A stretch of 64,000 nt of DNA from Amycolatopsis vancoresmycina (GTDB taxonomy: Bacteria > Actinomycetota > Actinomycetes > Mycobacteriales > Pseudonocardiaceae), in assembly GCF_000716785.1 (NCBI RefSeq), contig NZ_JNYY01000005.1, forward strand, positions 434,001 through 498,000, read 5' to 3'. Every line of letters begins with the position of its first letter. The first letter of the stretch is position 1. A program made the position numbers and the translations under genes. The notes under the pieces were generated by a model. That model made no database searches, was not told the origin of the DNA, and saw only the letters and a list, made by a program, of their open reading frames with translations. Positions 32,801-43,200 of the stretch are shown piece by piece.

Positions 32801-35800
32801 GCGAGGCGTAGTCCACGGCCACCCGCCGGACGCGGACGCCCTGGCGCGCCAGGCATTCCAGTGCTTCGTCGAGGGCTTCGGCGTCCCCGGCGATCACCAC
32901 CGACGAGGGTCCGTTGACGGCGGCCACCTCGACCCAGCCCGCCCAGGGCACCAGCCGCATGACGGCTTCGTCCTCGCTCAGGGCGACCGACGCCATGCCG
33001 CCGCGCCCGGACAGCTTCGCGGCGATCGCCTGGCTGCGCAGGGCGACCACCTTGGCGGCGTCCACAAGGGACAGTGCGCCGGACACGCAGGCCGCGGCGA
33101 TCTCACCCTGGGAATGCCCGAGCACCGCGTCCGGCACCACGCCGGCCGCGGACCACACCGCCGCCAGGCCCACCATCATCGCGAAGCTCGCGGGCTGGAG
33201 GACGTCGACGCGGTCCAGGTCACCCTCGCCGCGCAGGACGTCGAGCAGGGACCAGTCGATCCACGGCTCCAGCGCGGCCGCGCACTCGGCGATCCGCTCG
33301 GCGAACACCGGCGACGAATCCAGCAGCTCCCGGCCCATCCCGGCCCACTGCGTCCCCTGCCCCGGGAACACCCACACGACCTTGCCCGGCCGCCCGGAAG
33401 CCGGGACGCGGCCGGTCACTAGACCGGGCGCGTCTTCGCCACGAGCGAGCGCCGACAAGCTGTCCCGCGCTTCCTCGGCGGACTCCGCCACGACGACCGC
33501 GCGCTCGCCGAACACGGCCCGCCCGTTCGCGAGCGCCCCGGCAACGGCGTCGAGCGGCTCGCCGACGAACTCCACCAGCCGGCCCGCCTGCCCCGCCAGC
33601 GACCCGCCACCGCGTGCAGTCACCACCAGCGGCACCACCGGTCGTGAGTGGAAAGGCGAGTTAGAACTCGCCTTTCCACTCACGACCAGCCGCGGCAGAC
33701 CCGGGTCGGGGGCTTCCTCGATGATCAGGTGGGCGTTCGTCCCGCTGATGCCGAAGGAGGACACGCCGGCCCGGCGCGGACGGCCGTTCGACGGCCACTC
33801 GCGCGCTTCGGTGAGCAGTTCGACCGCACCGGCGGACCAGTCCACCTGCGTGGTCGGCCGGTCCACGTGCAGGGTGCGCGGCATCAGGCCGTGCCGCAGC
33901 GCCTGCACCATCTTGATCACGCTCGCCACACCCGCGGCCGACTGCGTGTGCCCGAAGTTCGACTTCAGCGACCCCAGCCACAGCGGCGTCTCGCGATCCT
34001 TGCCGTAGGTGGCGATCAGGGCCTGCGCCTCGATCGGATCACCGAGCGCCGTCCCGGTCCCGTGGCCCTCGACAACGTCCACATCGGACGGTGAGAGCCC
34101 GGCCCCCGAAAGAGCCCGCCGGATCACCCGCTGCTGCGAGGGCCCGTTCGGCGCGGTCAAGCCGTTCGAAGCGCCGTCCTGGTTCACCGCGGAACCCCGC
34201 AGCACAGCGAGGACGCGGTGGCCGCGCTCGCGCGCCACCGACAGCCGCTCCAGGACCACGATGCCGACGCCCTCGGCCCAGCCGGTGCCGTCGGCGCCGT
34301 CCGCGTACGCCTTGCACCGCCCGTCCCCGGCGAGCCCGCGCTGCCGCGAGAACTCGACGAAGGTGCCGGGCGTGCCCATCACCGTCACGCCGCCGGCCAG
34401 CGCCATCGAGCACTCGCCCTGCCGCAGCGACTGCCCGGCCAGGTGCATCGCCACCAGGGACGAGGAGCACGCCGTGTCGATGGTGACCGCCGGGCCTTCG
34501 AAGCCGAACACGTACGAAACCCGGCCCGACACGACGCTCGACGCGCCCGCCGTGCTCGCGTAACCCTCCATTTCGGACGCGTCCGCGCCCATCCCGTAGC
34601 CCTGGTTGGACACCCCGGCGAACACGCCGACGTCGGTGCCCTTCAAGGCGTGCGGGTCGATGCCCACGCTCTCCAGCGCCTCCCAGGACGTCTCCAGCAG
34701 CAGCCGCTGCTGCGGGTCCATGGCGACGGCCTCGCGGGGCGAGATCCCGAAGAAGGCCGCGTCGAACAGCCCGGCGCCTTCGAGGAAGCCGCCCTGGCTG
34801 GTGTACGTCGTGCCGGAGCTGTCCGGATCCGCGTCGAACAGGTTGTCCAGGTCCCAGCCCCGGTCTTCGGGGAACGGAGACAGTCCTTCGCGGCCGTCGA
34901 CCAGCAGCCGCCACAGGTCTTCGGGGTCGGCGACCCCGCCGGGCAGCCGGCACGCCATGCCGACGATCGCGATCGGCTCGTTCGCCGCCGCGGCCACCAC
35001 CGGCGCCGCGCGGTTCGGTTCGCTGCCGGTGAGGGTGTCGCCGAGTTCGTCACGCAGGTGGCGGGCGAGCGCCACCGGGGTCGGGTAGTCGAACACCAGC
35101 GTCGCCGGGAGTTTCAGCCCGGTCGTCTCCCGCAGCCGGTTGCGCAGTTCCACCGCCGTCAGCGAGTCGAACCCGGCGTCCGAGAAGACGGTGTGCTCCA
35201 GGACGCTCTCGGGTCCGGTGTGCCCGAGCACGAGCGCGACCTGCCCGCGGACCAGGTCGAGCAGCAGCGCCTCCTGCTCGGCCGGGGTGCGTCCGGCGAG
35301 GTCCTGCGTCAGGCCGCCGGTGCTCGTGGCGGCCGCGCGCGCCTGCTGCCGTCCCGCGCGGACCAGGCCGCGCAGCAGCGGCGGCACGTCCGCGCGGGCG
35401 GCCCGGGTGCTCTTGAGGTCGAGCTTGAGCGGCACCAGCAGGGCCTGCCCGGAGCCCACGGCGGCGTCGAACAGGTCCATGCCCTCGGTCGCCGTGATGG
35501 CCAGGACGCCGCTGCGGCTCGCGCGGGCCTGGTCGGACTGGCCGAGGTGCGCGGTCATCCCGTCGTCCTGCTGCCACATGCCCCAGGCGAGCGACGTCCC
35601 CGTGAGCCCGGCGGCCTGCCGGTTCGCCACCACGGCGTCGAGGTAGGCGTTGGCGGCGGCGTAGTTGCCCTGGCCCGCGGAGCCGAAGACCCCCGAGGCC
35701 GACGAGAAGATCGCGAAGGTGCCGACCTGGCCGTCGCGGGTCAGCTCGTCCAGGTGCCGGACCGCGGCGACCTTGGGCGCGAACACCTTCGCCAGCCGCT

Positions 35801-38800
35801 CCGGGGTCAGCGCCTCGATCACGCCGTCGTCCAGGACACCCGCGGTGTGCACGACCCCGGTGGGGCGGTGGGTTTCGAGCAGGGCCGCGACCTGGTCGCG
35901 GTCGGCCAGGTCGCACGCGACGACGGAGACCGCCGCGCCCGCGCCGGTGAGCTCGGCGACCAGGTCGGCCACGCCCTCGGCGTCCGGGCCGCGGCGGCTG
36001 GCGAGCACCAGCCGCCGGACGTCGTGCCGGGCGACCAGGTGCCGGGCCACCAGGGCCCCGAGGGAGCCCACGCCGGACACCAGGACCGTCGAATCCCGGT
36101 CGAACCGCGCGGCGGCCGCGGTGGCTTCGGCCCGGGCGAGGCGGGGTGCGGTGAACGTGGTGCCCCGGACGGCGACCTGCGGCTCGCCGGTGGCCAGCAC
36201 CGCGCCGAGCACCGTCGTCACATCGGTGTCGGACTCGAGGTCCAGCAGCACGAACCGGTCCGGGTTCTCGGCCTGCGCGGAGCGGACCAGGCCCCACACG
36301 GCGGCCGCGGCCGGGTCGAGCACCTCGCCGCCACCGGCGGGCACCGCACCGCGGGTAACGACCACGAGCCGCGGGTCGCCGCCAGGCGTCGACGCGAGCC
36401 ACTCCTGCACGACTTCCAGCACCCGGGACGTCACGTCGAGGGCGTCGGCACCGCTGGGTACTTCGAAGACCTCGACGGCCGGGGCTTCGGCGGCGGCCGG
36501 GGAAAGTTCGGTCCACACCACCCGGAACAACGCGTCACGCGTCACCGAAGGCGTGGCGTCCAGCTGCTCGACGGCGACCGGGCGGGACACCAGCGAGTCC
36601 GCCGTCACGACGAGACCGCCGGTCGCGTCCGCGGCCTCCAGCGACACGGTGTTCGGGCCGCCGAACGCCAGCCGCACCCGCAGCGCCGAAGCACCGGCAG
36701 CGTGCAGCACCAGGCCGTTCCACGCGAAGGGCAGCGCGGGCGGGCCGAGCTCGTCCTCCGGGGTGGCCGCGACCTTGAGCATGCCCGCGTGCAGCCCCGA
36801 GTCCAGCAGGCCGGGGTGGATGCCGAACCGGCTAGCTTCCTCGTGCCGGTCCTCGGGCAGCGCGACTTCGGCGAAGACCTCGTCGCCGCGCTGCCAGACC
36901 GTGTGCAGGCCCTGGAACACCGGCCCGTACGCGTACCCGCGGTCGGCCAGGTCGGCGTAGAAGTCCCCGACCTCGATCCGCTGCGCGCCGGGCGGCGGCC
37001 ACGCGGTGAAGTCGTACCCCGGGCGCGGGGCCGGTGCGGTCGGCGTCAGGGTGCCGGTGGCGTGCCGCGTCCAGGTTTCGTCGCCCTCCTGGTCCTCGCG
37101 CAGGGAGTAGACGTCCACGGTGCGGACGCCGGTCTCCCCCGGCGCGCCCACCGCGACCTGCACCCGCACGCCGCCCTGCTCCAGGACCACCAGCGGGGCC
37201 TCGATCACCAGTTCCTCGAGCACCGGGCAGCCGGCCTCGTCACCGGCCCGCACGGCCAGCTCGACCAGGCCGGTCCCGGCGACGAGCACGGCCCCGCCGA
37301 TGGCGTGGTCGGCGAGCCAGGGGTGCGTCCGCAGCGACAGCCGCGAGGTGAACACCAGGCCGTCGAAGCGCGGCAGCCGCACCACCGCGCCGAGCATCGG
37401 GTGCCCGGCCGTGGCCTGCCCGAGCGATGTCGCGTCGGTCGCCGTGCCGGTGCCGGAAAGCCAGTAGTTCCGCCGGTCGAAGGCGTAGGTCGGCAGGTCC
37501 ACCCAGCCGGCCGCCGCCGGCAGCACGGCGTCCCAGTCGACGGCCACCCCGCGCACGAACAGCCCGGCGACCGACGCCAGCAGCGTCTGGTCTTCCGGGC
37601 GGTCGTCACGCAGCGCCGCGACGCACGGGGCGCCGGCGGATTCCTCGACCAGGGAGCTCAGGGCCGCGCCGGGGCCGAGTTCGACGAACAGCGTGCCGCC
37701 GTGCCCGGCCGCGGCCGCGATGCCGTCGGCGAACCGGACCGGCCGCCGCACGTGCTCGGCCCAGTACTGCGGGCCGGTCAGCTCACCGGGTCCGGCCAGC
37801 CGGCCGGTCACGTTGGAGACCACCGGGATTTCCGGCTCCTGCCAGTCGATTCCGGCGAGCTCGGCGGTGAAGGTGGCCAGCATCGGTTCCATCAGCGACG
37901 AGTGGAAGGCGTGGGACACCGTGAGCTGCTTGGTCTTGTGCCCGCGCTCGCGCATCCGGTCGGCCGCGACGAGGACGGCGTCGTGCTCGCCCGAGAGCAC
38001 CACGGCGGCCGGGCCGTTGATCGCCGCGAGTTCGACGCCGTCGCCGAGCAGCTCGGCGACCTCGTCCTCGCTCGCCGCGACGGCGACCATCACCCCGCCC
38101 GGCGGCAGCGCCTGCATCAGCCGGCCCCGGGCCGCGACCAGGCGCGCCGCGTCCCGCAGCGACAGCACGCCCGCGGCGTGCGCGGCGGCGACCTCGCCGA
38201 TCGAGTGCCCGGCCACCAGGTCCGGCCGCACGCCCCACGACTCGACCAGCCGGAACAGGGCCGTCTCGATCGCGAACAGCCCCGCCTGCGTGAACACCGT
38301 CAGGTCGAGCAGCTCGGCGCTGCCGGCGGCGGTGCCCAGCACCACTTCCCGGACCGGGTGGTCGACCCAGCCCGCCAGGTGCTCGTCCAGCTGCGCGCAG
38401 GCTTCGTCGAGCGCGGCCGCGAACACCGGGTACCGCTCGTACAGCCGGCGGCCCATTCCGGACCGGTGCGAGCCCTGGCCGGGGAAGACCCACACGACCT
38501 TGCCCGGCGCACCCGCGCTGCCGGTCACCACACCGGGCGCGCTCGCCCCCTCGGACAACGCGGTCAGCCCGGCGACGGCCTGCTCGTCCGAACCGGCCAC
38601 CACGACCGCGCGCTCGCCGAAGGTGGCACGCTTCGAAACCAGCGCCCGGCCCACCCGCGCCAACGACACGTCGTCGCCCGAAAGCAGAACCGCCAGCCGC
38701 CCGGCCTGCGCCGCCACGGAACTCGGATTCTTCGCCGACACAACCAGCGGCACCACACCGTCGTCGAGGCTGCCGCGGCTTGGTCGTGAGTGGTAAGGCG

Positions 38801-40211
38801 CGTTAGAACCCTCCTTACCACTCACGACCTCTTGGGGCGGGGCTTCCTCGATGATGACGTGGGCGTTCGTGCCGCTGATTCCGAACGCCGACACCCCGGC
38901 CCGGCGCGGACGGCCGTCCGACGGCCACTCCCGCGCCGCGGTCAGCAGCTCGACCGCGCCGGCCGACCAGTCCACCTGCGGCGTCGGCTCTTCGACGTGC
39001 AGGGTGGGCGGCATGACGCCGTGTTCCAACGCCTTCACCATCTTGATCAGCCCGACCACCCCGGCCGCGGCCTGCGTGTGCCCGACGTTCGACTTCACCG
39101 AGCCCAGCCACAACGGCTTTTCGGGGTCCCGGTTCTTGCCGTAGGTGGCCAGCAGCGCCTGCGCCTCGATCGGGTCGCCCAGCGCGGTGCCCGTGCCGTG
39201 CGCCTCCACGATGTCCACATCGGACGGTGACAGCCCGGCCCCGGACAGCGCCTTGCGGATCACCCGCTGCTGCGACGGCCCGTTCGGCGCGGTCAGGCCG
39301 TTCGAAGCACCGTCCTGGTTCACCGCGGAACCCCGCAACACGGCCAGTACCCGGTGCCCGCGTTCCCGCGCCACCGACAACCGTTCCAGCAGCACCACGC
39401 CGACGCCCTCGGCCCAGCCGGTGCCGTCCGCCGTCGAGGAGAACGCCTTGCTGCGCCCGTCCACCGCCATCACCCGCTGCCGCGAGTACGCCACGAACGT
39501 GCCCGGCGTCGGCATCACCGTCGCCCCGCCGGCCAGCGCCATCGAGCACTCGCCGAGCCGCAGCGCCTGCGCGGCGAGGTGGATCGCGACCAGCGACGAC
39601 GAGCACGCCGTGTCGATCGTGACCGCGGGCCCTTCGAAGCCGAAGGTGTAGGAGACGCGCCCGGACGCCACGCTCGACGCGCTGCCCGTGCCCGCGTAGC
39701 CCTCCAGTTCCGGCGGGATCGTCCCGGCGCCGGTCCCGTAGCCCTGGGTGAACAGGCCGGAGAAGACGCCGACGTCGGTGCCCTTCAACGTGGCCGGGTC
39801 GACGCCCGCGTCTTCGAACGCCTCCCACGACGCTTCCAGCAGCATCCGCTGCTGCGGATCCATCATCAGCGCCTCGCGCGGCGAGATGCCGAAGAAGCCG
39901 GCGTCGAACTGCCCGGCCCCGTCGAGGAAGCCGCCCTGGCTGGCGTAGGACGTGCCCGGGTGGTCGGGGTCCGGGTCGAAGAAGCCCTCCAGGTTCCAGC
40001 CCCGGTCGTCGGGGAAGTCCGACAGGGCGTCGACGCCGTTGACCACCAGTTGCCAGAATTCCTCGGGCGAGGCCACCCCACCCGGCAGCCGGCACGCCAT
40101 CCCCACGATGGCGAGCGGCTCGTCAGCGTGCCGCGAGCCCTGCTTGCGCAGGTCGTGCAGTTCGGCCGTGACGCGCTTGAGGTATTTGAGGAGTTTCTCG
40201 TCCGTAGCCAT
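29865..40211 (-). CDS. rifE: Type I PKS RifE, modules 9 and 10
   Basis: 3448 residues from ATG 40211 (MATDEKLLKYLKRV, a coiled-coil docking segment). Module 9: KS about 34-454 with C203 in DTACSSS, malonyl-type AT 578-864 (GHSIGE, HAFH), DH 938-1224, KR 1361-1537, ACP 1654-1717. Module 10: KS 1748-2167, methylmalonyl-type AT 2278-2574 (GHSQGE, YASH), DH 2641-2920, KR 3091-3264, ACP 3364-3437. No thioesterase. The acetate-then-propionate AT order equals RifE of A. mediterranei (C-17/18 and C-15/16). The DH motif HxxxGxxxxP is altered in both modules (P to A at 978; G to D at 2675), yet both should dehydrate to give the C-16 to C-19 diene. Palindromes are read through in both KS-AT linkers. Confidence 0.96.
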   Translation of the reverse strand: MATDEKLLKYLKRVTAELHDLRKQGSRHADEPLAIVGMACRLPGGVASPEEFWQLVVNGVDALSDFPDDRGWNLEGFFDPDPDHPGTSYASQGGFLDGAGQFDAGFFGISPREALMMDPQQRMLLEASWEAFEDAGVDPATLKGTDVGVFSGLFTQGYGTGAGTIPPELEGYAGTGSASSVASGRVSYTFGFEGPAVTIDTACSSSLVAIHLAAQALRLGECSMALAGGATVMPTPGTFVAYSRQRVMAVDGRSKAFSSTADGTGWAEGVGVVLLERLSVARERGHRVLAVLRGSAVNQDGASNGLTAPNGPSQQRVIRKALSGAGLSPSDVDIVEAHGTGTALGDPIEAQALLATYGKNRDPEKPLWLGSVKSNVGHTQAAAGVVGLIKMVKALEHGVMPPTLHVEEPTPQVDWSAGAVELLTAAREWPSDGRPRRAGVSAFGISGTNAHVIIEEAPPQEVVSGKEGSNAPYHSRPSRGSLDDGVVPLVVSAKNPSSVAAQAGRLAVLLSGDDVSLARVGRALVSKRATFGERAVVVAGSDEQAVAGLTALSEGASAPGVVTGSAGAPGKVVWVFPGQGSHRSGMGRRLYERYPVFAAALDEACAQLDEHLAGWVDHPVREVVLGTAAGSAELLDLTVFTQAGLFAIETALFRLVESWGVRPDLVAGHSIGEVAAAHAAGVLSLRDAARLVAARGRLMQALPPGGVMVAVAASEDEVAELLGDGVELAAINGPAAVVLSGEHDAVLVAADRMRERGHKTKQLTVSHAFHSSLMEPMLATFTAELAGIDWQEPEIPVVSNVTGRLAGPGELTGPQYWAEHVRRPVRFADGIAAAAGHGGTLFVELGPGAALSSLVEESAGAPCVAALRDDRPEDQTLLASVAGLFVRGVAVDWDAVLPAAAGWVDLPTYAFDRRNYWLSGTGTATDATSLGQATAGHPMLGAVVRLPRFDGLVFTSRLSLRTHPWLADHAIGGAVLVAGTGLVELAVRAGDEAGCPVLEELVIEAPLVVLEQGGVRVQVAVGAPGETGVRTVDVYSLREDQEGDETWTRHATGTLTPTAPAPRPGYDFTAWPPPGAQRIEVGDFYADLADRGYAYGPVFQGLHTVWQRGDEVFAEVALPEDRHEEASRFGIHPGLLDSGLHAGMLKVAATPEDELGPPALPFAWNGLVLHAAGASALRVRLAFGGPNTVSLEAADATGGLVVTADSLVSRPVAVEQLDATPSVTRDALFRVVWTELSPAAAEAPAVEVFEVPSGADALDVTSRVLEVVQEWLASTPGGDPRLVVVTRGAVPAGGGEVLDPAAAAVWGLVRSAQAENPDRFVLLDLESDTDVTTVLGAVLATGEPQVAVRGTTFTAPRLARAEATAAAARFDRDSTVLVSGVGSLGALVARHLVARHDVRRLVLASRRGPDAEGVADLVAELTGAGAAVSVVACDLADRDQVAALLETHRPTGVVHTAGVLDDGVIEALTPERLAKVFAPKVAAVRHLDELTRDGQVGTFAIFSSASGVFGSAGQGNYAAANAYLDAVVANRQAAGLTGTSLAWGMWQQDDGMTAHLGQSDQARASRSGVLAITATEGMDLFDAAVGSGQALLVPLKLDLKSTRAARADVPPLLRGLVRAGRQQARAAATSTGGLTQDLAGRTPAEQEALLLDLVRGQVALVLGHTGPESVLEHTVFSDAGFDSLTAVELRNRLRETTGLKLPATLVFDYPTPVALARHLRDELGDTLTGSEPNRAAPVVAAAANEPIAIVGMACRLPGGVADPEDLWRLLVDGREGLSPFPEDRGWDLDNLFDADPDSSGTTYTSQGGFLEGAGLFDAAFFGISPREAVAMDPQQRLLLETSWEALESVGIDPHALKGTDVGVFAGVSNQGYGMGADASEMEGYASTAGASSVVSGRVSYVFGFEGPAVTIDTACSSSLVAMHLAGQSLRQGECSMALAGGVTVMGTPGTFVEFSRQRGLAGDGRCKAYADGADGTGWAEGVGIVVLERLSVARERGHRVLAVLRGSAVNQDGASNGLTAPNGPSQQRVIRRALSGAGLSPSDVDVVEGHGTGTALGDPIEAQALIATYGKDRETPLWLGSLKSNFGHTQSAAGVASVIKMVQALRHGLMPRTLHVDRPTTQVDWSAGAVELLTEAREWPSNGRPRRAGVSSFGISGTNAHLIIEEAPDPGLPRLVVSGKASSNSPFHSRPVVPLVVTARGGGSLAGQAGRLVEFVGEPLDAVAGALANGRAVFGERAVVVAESAEEARDSLSALARGEDAPGLVTGRVPASGRPGKVVWVFPGQGTQWAGMGRELLDSSPVFAERIAECAAALEPWIDWSLLDVLRGEGDLDRVDVLQPASFAMMVGLAAVWSAAGVVPDAVLGHSQGEIAAACVSGALSLVDAAKVVALRSQAIAAKLSGRGGMASVALSEDEAVMRLVPWAGWVEVAAVNGPSSVVIAGDAEALDEALECLARQGVRVRRVAVDYASHTWHVEDIRDTLAETLAGIEAQAPLVPFRSTVTGEWITEAGVLDGGYWYRNLRQQVGFGPAVTELLGSGHGVFVEVSAHPVLVQPLSEISDDAVVAGSVRRADGGPRRLLTSMAELFVRGVAVDWSGFVPAPAEPVDLPAYAFDHQHYWLSPAEPAADAVSLGLAGADHPLLGAVVPLPQSDGLVCTSRLSLRTHPWLADHLVRDVVIVPGTGLVELAVRAGDEAGCPVLDELVIEAPLVVPRRGGVRVQVALSGPGEDGSRTVDVYSLREDADTWTRHATGVLVPAGRRTAAFDFTAWPPPGAQPVDIGGAYDVLADVGYGYGPVFRAVRAVWRRGDETFAEIALPEDHREEAARFGIHPALLDAALHSTMVAAASGDAGSYGDEVRLPFAWNGLRLHAAGASALRVRVAKAEGDDLSLEAVDETGGLVVTLDALIGRPVTDDQLATAEGNGSLFRVGWTPLSRVDSARPVPSWVPVATAEDVATLADDVLSGVIAAPEVAVMEAGGDGPLDLTVRVLDVVQCWLAGGGLEGAKLAIVTRGAVPAGDGVVTDPAASAVWGLVRAAQAENPDRIVLVDTDADVTPALSAVLDSGEPQVAVRGTTLSIPRLARVAAPGAPAAFPADGTVLVTGGTGSLGGLAARHLVERHGVRQLLLVSRRGLDAEGAKDLVTDLTGLGADVSVVACDVADRAQVAALLDEHRPTAVVHTAGVPSAGVIGTVTPEQLAEVFAAKVTAARHLDELTRGTDLRAFVVYSSVSAVFMGAGSGGYAAANAYLDGLMAARRAAGLPGQSLAWGLWDQTSGGMAAGSDEAARARMNRRGGLVAMQPEEGMELFDAALAAGAAQLVPARLDLRGLRTAGTPVPHLLRGLVPAVRQQARAASTVDKGLADRLAGLTPDQRVAVLLDAVRTQVAGVLGFSSAHQIDEDQGLFEIGFDSLTAIELRNRLRAMTERKIAPSVVFDHPTPKLLAAHLHELV
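33640..33687. repeat. GTGAGTG palindrome inside the module 10 KS-AT linker
   Basis: Perfect 23-bp arms (33640-33662 and 33665-33687) with loop AG and core GTTAGAAC, lying wholly inside rifE and read in frame as part of SGKASSNSPFHSRP. Arms are the same as in intergenic copies, so it is not a protein-driven sequence. Confidence 0.92.
38782..38829. repeat. GTGAGTG palindrome inside the module 9 KS-AT linker
   Basis: Imperfect copy inside rifE: outer arms are perfect over GGTCGTGAGTGGTAAGG and its complement, with mismatches beside the GTTAGAAC core. Read in frame as SGKEGSNAPYHSRP. Confidence 0.9.
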
Positions 40212-40263
40212 TCTTCGATTCCTCACGGAGGGGTTGCCGGGACAGACGTCTCGAACCGGTGCG

Positions 40264-43200
40264 TCAGACGAGCCCGAGCTCGTCGTGGATGAATTCGAGG
40301 ACCTCGTCGGCGGAGGCGGCTTCCAGGTGGTCGGCCGCCGTGGCGGTGCCGTCCTGGTCGAGCACGCCGTTGCACATCGCGACCAGGCCCTGCAGGCGGA
40401 GCGTGATGCCCGCCTTCGTGGAGTCGTCCAGGCTCAGGCCGCTGAGCAGCGACTCGACGTCCTCGATCTTCGCCTGCACCAGGGAAAGCGCGTCCTCGCT
40501 GACGCCGAGCTCGGCGCGCAGGTGCCGGGCGAGGACCAGCGGGGTCGGGTAGTCGAAGACCAGGGTGGCGGGCAGCTTCAGGCCGGTGCCTTCGCGCAGC
40601 CGGTTGCGCAGCTCCACCGACGTCAGCGAGTCGAACCCGGCGTCCTTGAACGCCATCTCGGCCGGCACGCCCTCGGACCCGCCGTGCCCGAGCACGGCCG
40701 CCGCCCGTTCGCGGACCAGGTCCACGAGCAGGGCCTCCTGCTCGGCGGCGGCCAGCCCGGCCAGCCGCTGGACCAGCTCGCCGTCACCGGCCGACGCCGC
40801 CTTCGCCTGCTGCCGGCCCGCCCGGACCAGTCCGCGCAGCAGCGGCGGGATCGCGCCACCGTGCTTCGCGCCGGCCCGGACCTCACGCAGGTCCAGCTTG
40901 ACCGGCACGAGCTGCGGCTGTCCCGACGCCAGTGCTGCGTCGAACAGGTCCATGCCTTCGGTCGCGGTGATCGGCAGGACACCGCCGCGGCTCATCCGCG
41001 CCTTGTCGACCCCGCCGAGGTGGGCGATCATCTCGGTGGCCAGCTCCCACAGGCCCCAGGCCAGCGAGAGGCCGGGCAGGCCGGCCGCCCGCCGGTGGGC
41101 CATCAGGCCGTCCAGGAACGCGTTCGCCGCCGCGTAGTTGCCCTGCCCGGCGGCGCCGAGCACGCCCGAGGCGGACGAGTAGACGACGAACGCGCCGAGG
41201 TCCATGCCCCGGGTCAGCTCGTCGAGGTGCCGGACCGCGTCGACCTTGGGGGCGAACACCCGGGCCAGCTTGTCCTCGGTCAGGGTCCCGATCACGCCGT
41301 CGTCGAGGACGCCCGCCGTGTGCACCACGCCGGTCAGCGGGTGCTCGGCAGGCACCGCGGCGAGCAGCGCCGCCACCTGGTCCCGGTCGGACACGTCGCA
41401 GGCCGCCATCGAGACGTCGGCGCCCAGGGTGGTGAGGTCGGCGACGAGGTCCTTCGCGCCTTCGGCGTCCAGACCCCGCCGGCTGGCCAGCACCAGGTGG
41501 CGCACACCGTGCCGCTCGACGAGGTGCCGGGCCACCAGCCCGCCCAGCGCCCCGGCGCCGGAGACGAGGACTGTCCCTTCCGGACCGAACACCGCGGACG
41601 GCTCCGGCTGCTCGCCGGCGCGCGCCAGCCGCGGCACGGACAGGGTTCCCTCGCGCACCGCGATCTGCGGCTCCCCGGTCATCAGCACGCCACCCAGTAC
41701 CGCCTCCAGTCCTTCGGCCACCGCGGAATCGAGGTCCAGCAGCACGATCCGGTCCGGGTTCTCGGACTGGGCGGCCCGCACCAGGCCCCAGGCCGCCGAC
41801 GCCACCGGATCGGTGACCGGGCCGCCGCCCGCGGCGACCGCACCGCGGGTCACCACGATCAGCCGCGAGTCCGCGTCCGGAGCGGCCAGCCACGCCTGCA
41901 CGACGGCCAGCACCCGGCTCGTCAGTTCCAGCACGGCGCCGTCGGAACCGACCGCCTCGAGGACCGCCACCGCACCCGGCGGCACGTCTTCGGCGAACGC
42001 CGTCACCTGCTCCGCGTCGGCCACCTCAACCCACAGCGGGGCGGGCAGTCCGGCGGGCGCGGACAGCGGGGTCCAGGCCACTTCGAACAGCGAGCCCGCA
42101 CGGGCCGGGGCCGCCGGGAGGCGATCCACCGGCCGCAGCTCCAGCTCGTCGGCGGACAGCACCGGGGCCCCGGTGCCGTCCGCCGCTTCCAGCGAGACGC
42201 TGTCCGGCCCGGCGGGCGCCAGCCGCACGCGCAGCGCCGAAGCGCCCGCAGCGTGCAGCACCAGCCCACGCCACCCGGTCGCCTGCCGCAGGGCCTGCTC
42301 GTCCAGGTCACCGCCGTCGGTCAGCACGGCCGCGTGCAGGGCCGCGTCGAGCAGCGCCGGGTGGACGCCGAACGCGGCCGCGTCCTCGCGCAGGTCCTCG
42401 GGCAGCGCGAGCTCGGCGAAGACCTCGTCTTCTCGCCGCCAGACCGCCCGCAGGCCCTGGAACGCGGGGCCGTAGGCGTACCCGCGCTCGGCCAGGTCGT
42501 CGTAGAGCAGGCCGGGGTCCACCTCGACCGGCTGCGCCCCCGGCGGCGGCCACGCGGTGAAGTCGAAGTCCGCGGCCGCGACCGGCGTCGCGGACAGGGT
42601 GCCGGTGGCGTGCCGGGTCCACACGTCGGCGTCCTCGTCGCCGAGGGCGTAGACCTCCACGCTTCGGGCACCGCGCTCGTCCGGCGCGCCCAACACGACC
42701 TGGACCCGGACGCCACCGCTCTCGGGCACGCCCAGTGGCGTCTCGATCGTCAGGTCCTCGAGGACCGAGCACCCGGCTTCGTCACCGGCGCGCACGGCCA
42801 GCTCGACCAGGCCGCTGCCGGGCAGGACCACGGCACCGCCGATCGCGTGGCCGGCCAGCCACGGGTGCGTCCGCACCGACAGCCGCGAGGTGAACACGAT
42901 CTCCTCGGACCGCGGCAGCGACACGACCGCGCCCAGCATCGGGTGCTCGGCCGCCGCCTGGCCCAGTGACACGGCGTCGGAGTCCGCGTCGGCGGCCTGC
43001 AGCCAGTAGTGCTCCTGGTCGAAGGCGTAGGTCGGCAGGGCGACGCGGCCGGGCGGGACGGCGGGCAGCAGGCCGCGCCAGTCCACCGCGACCCCGCGGA
43101 CGAACAGCTCGGCCGTCGACGTCAGCAGCCGCCGCAGGCCTCCGTCGTTGCGCCGGACCGAGCCGCCCACCACGGCGTCCACACCGGCGTCGTCGACGAT

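Noticed and set aside
33640..33687. PKS-internal palindromes as transcription terminators splitting the PKS operon
   Set aside because: They have no T-tract, are translated in frame, and lie in the middle of essential modules.
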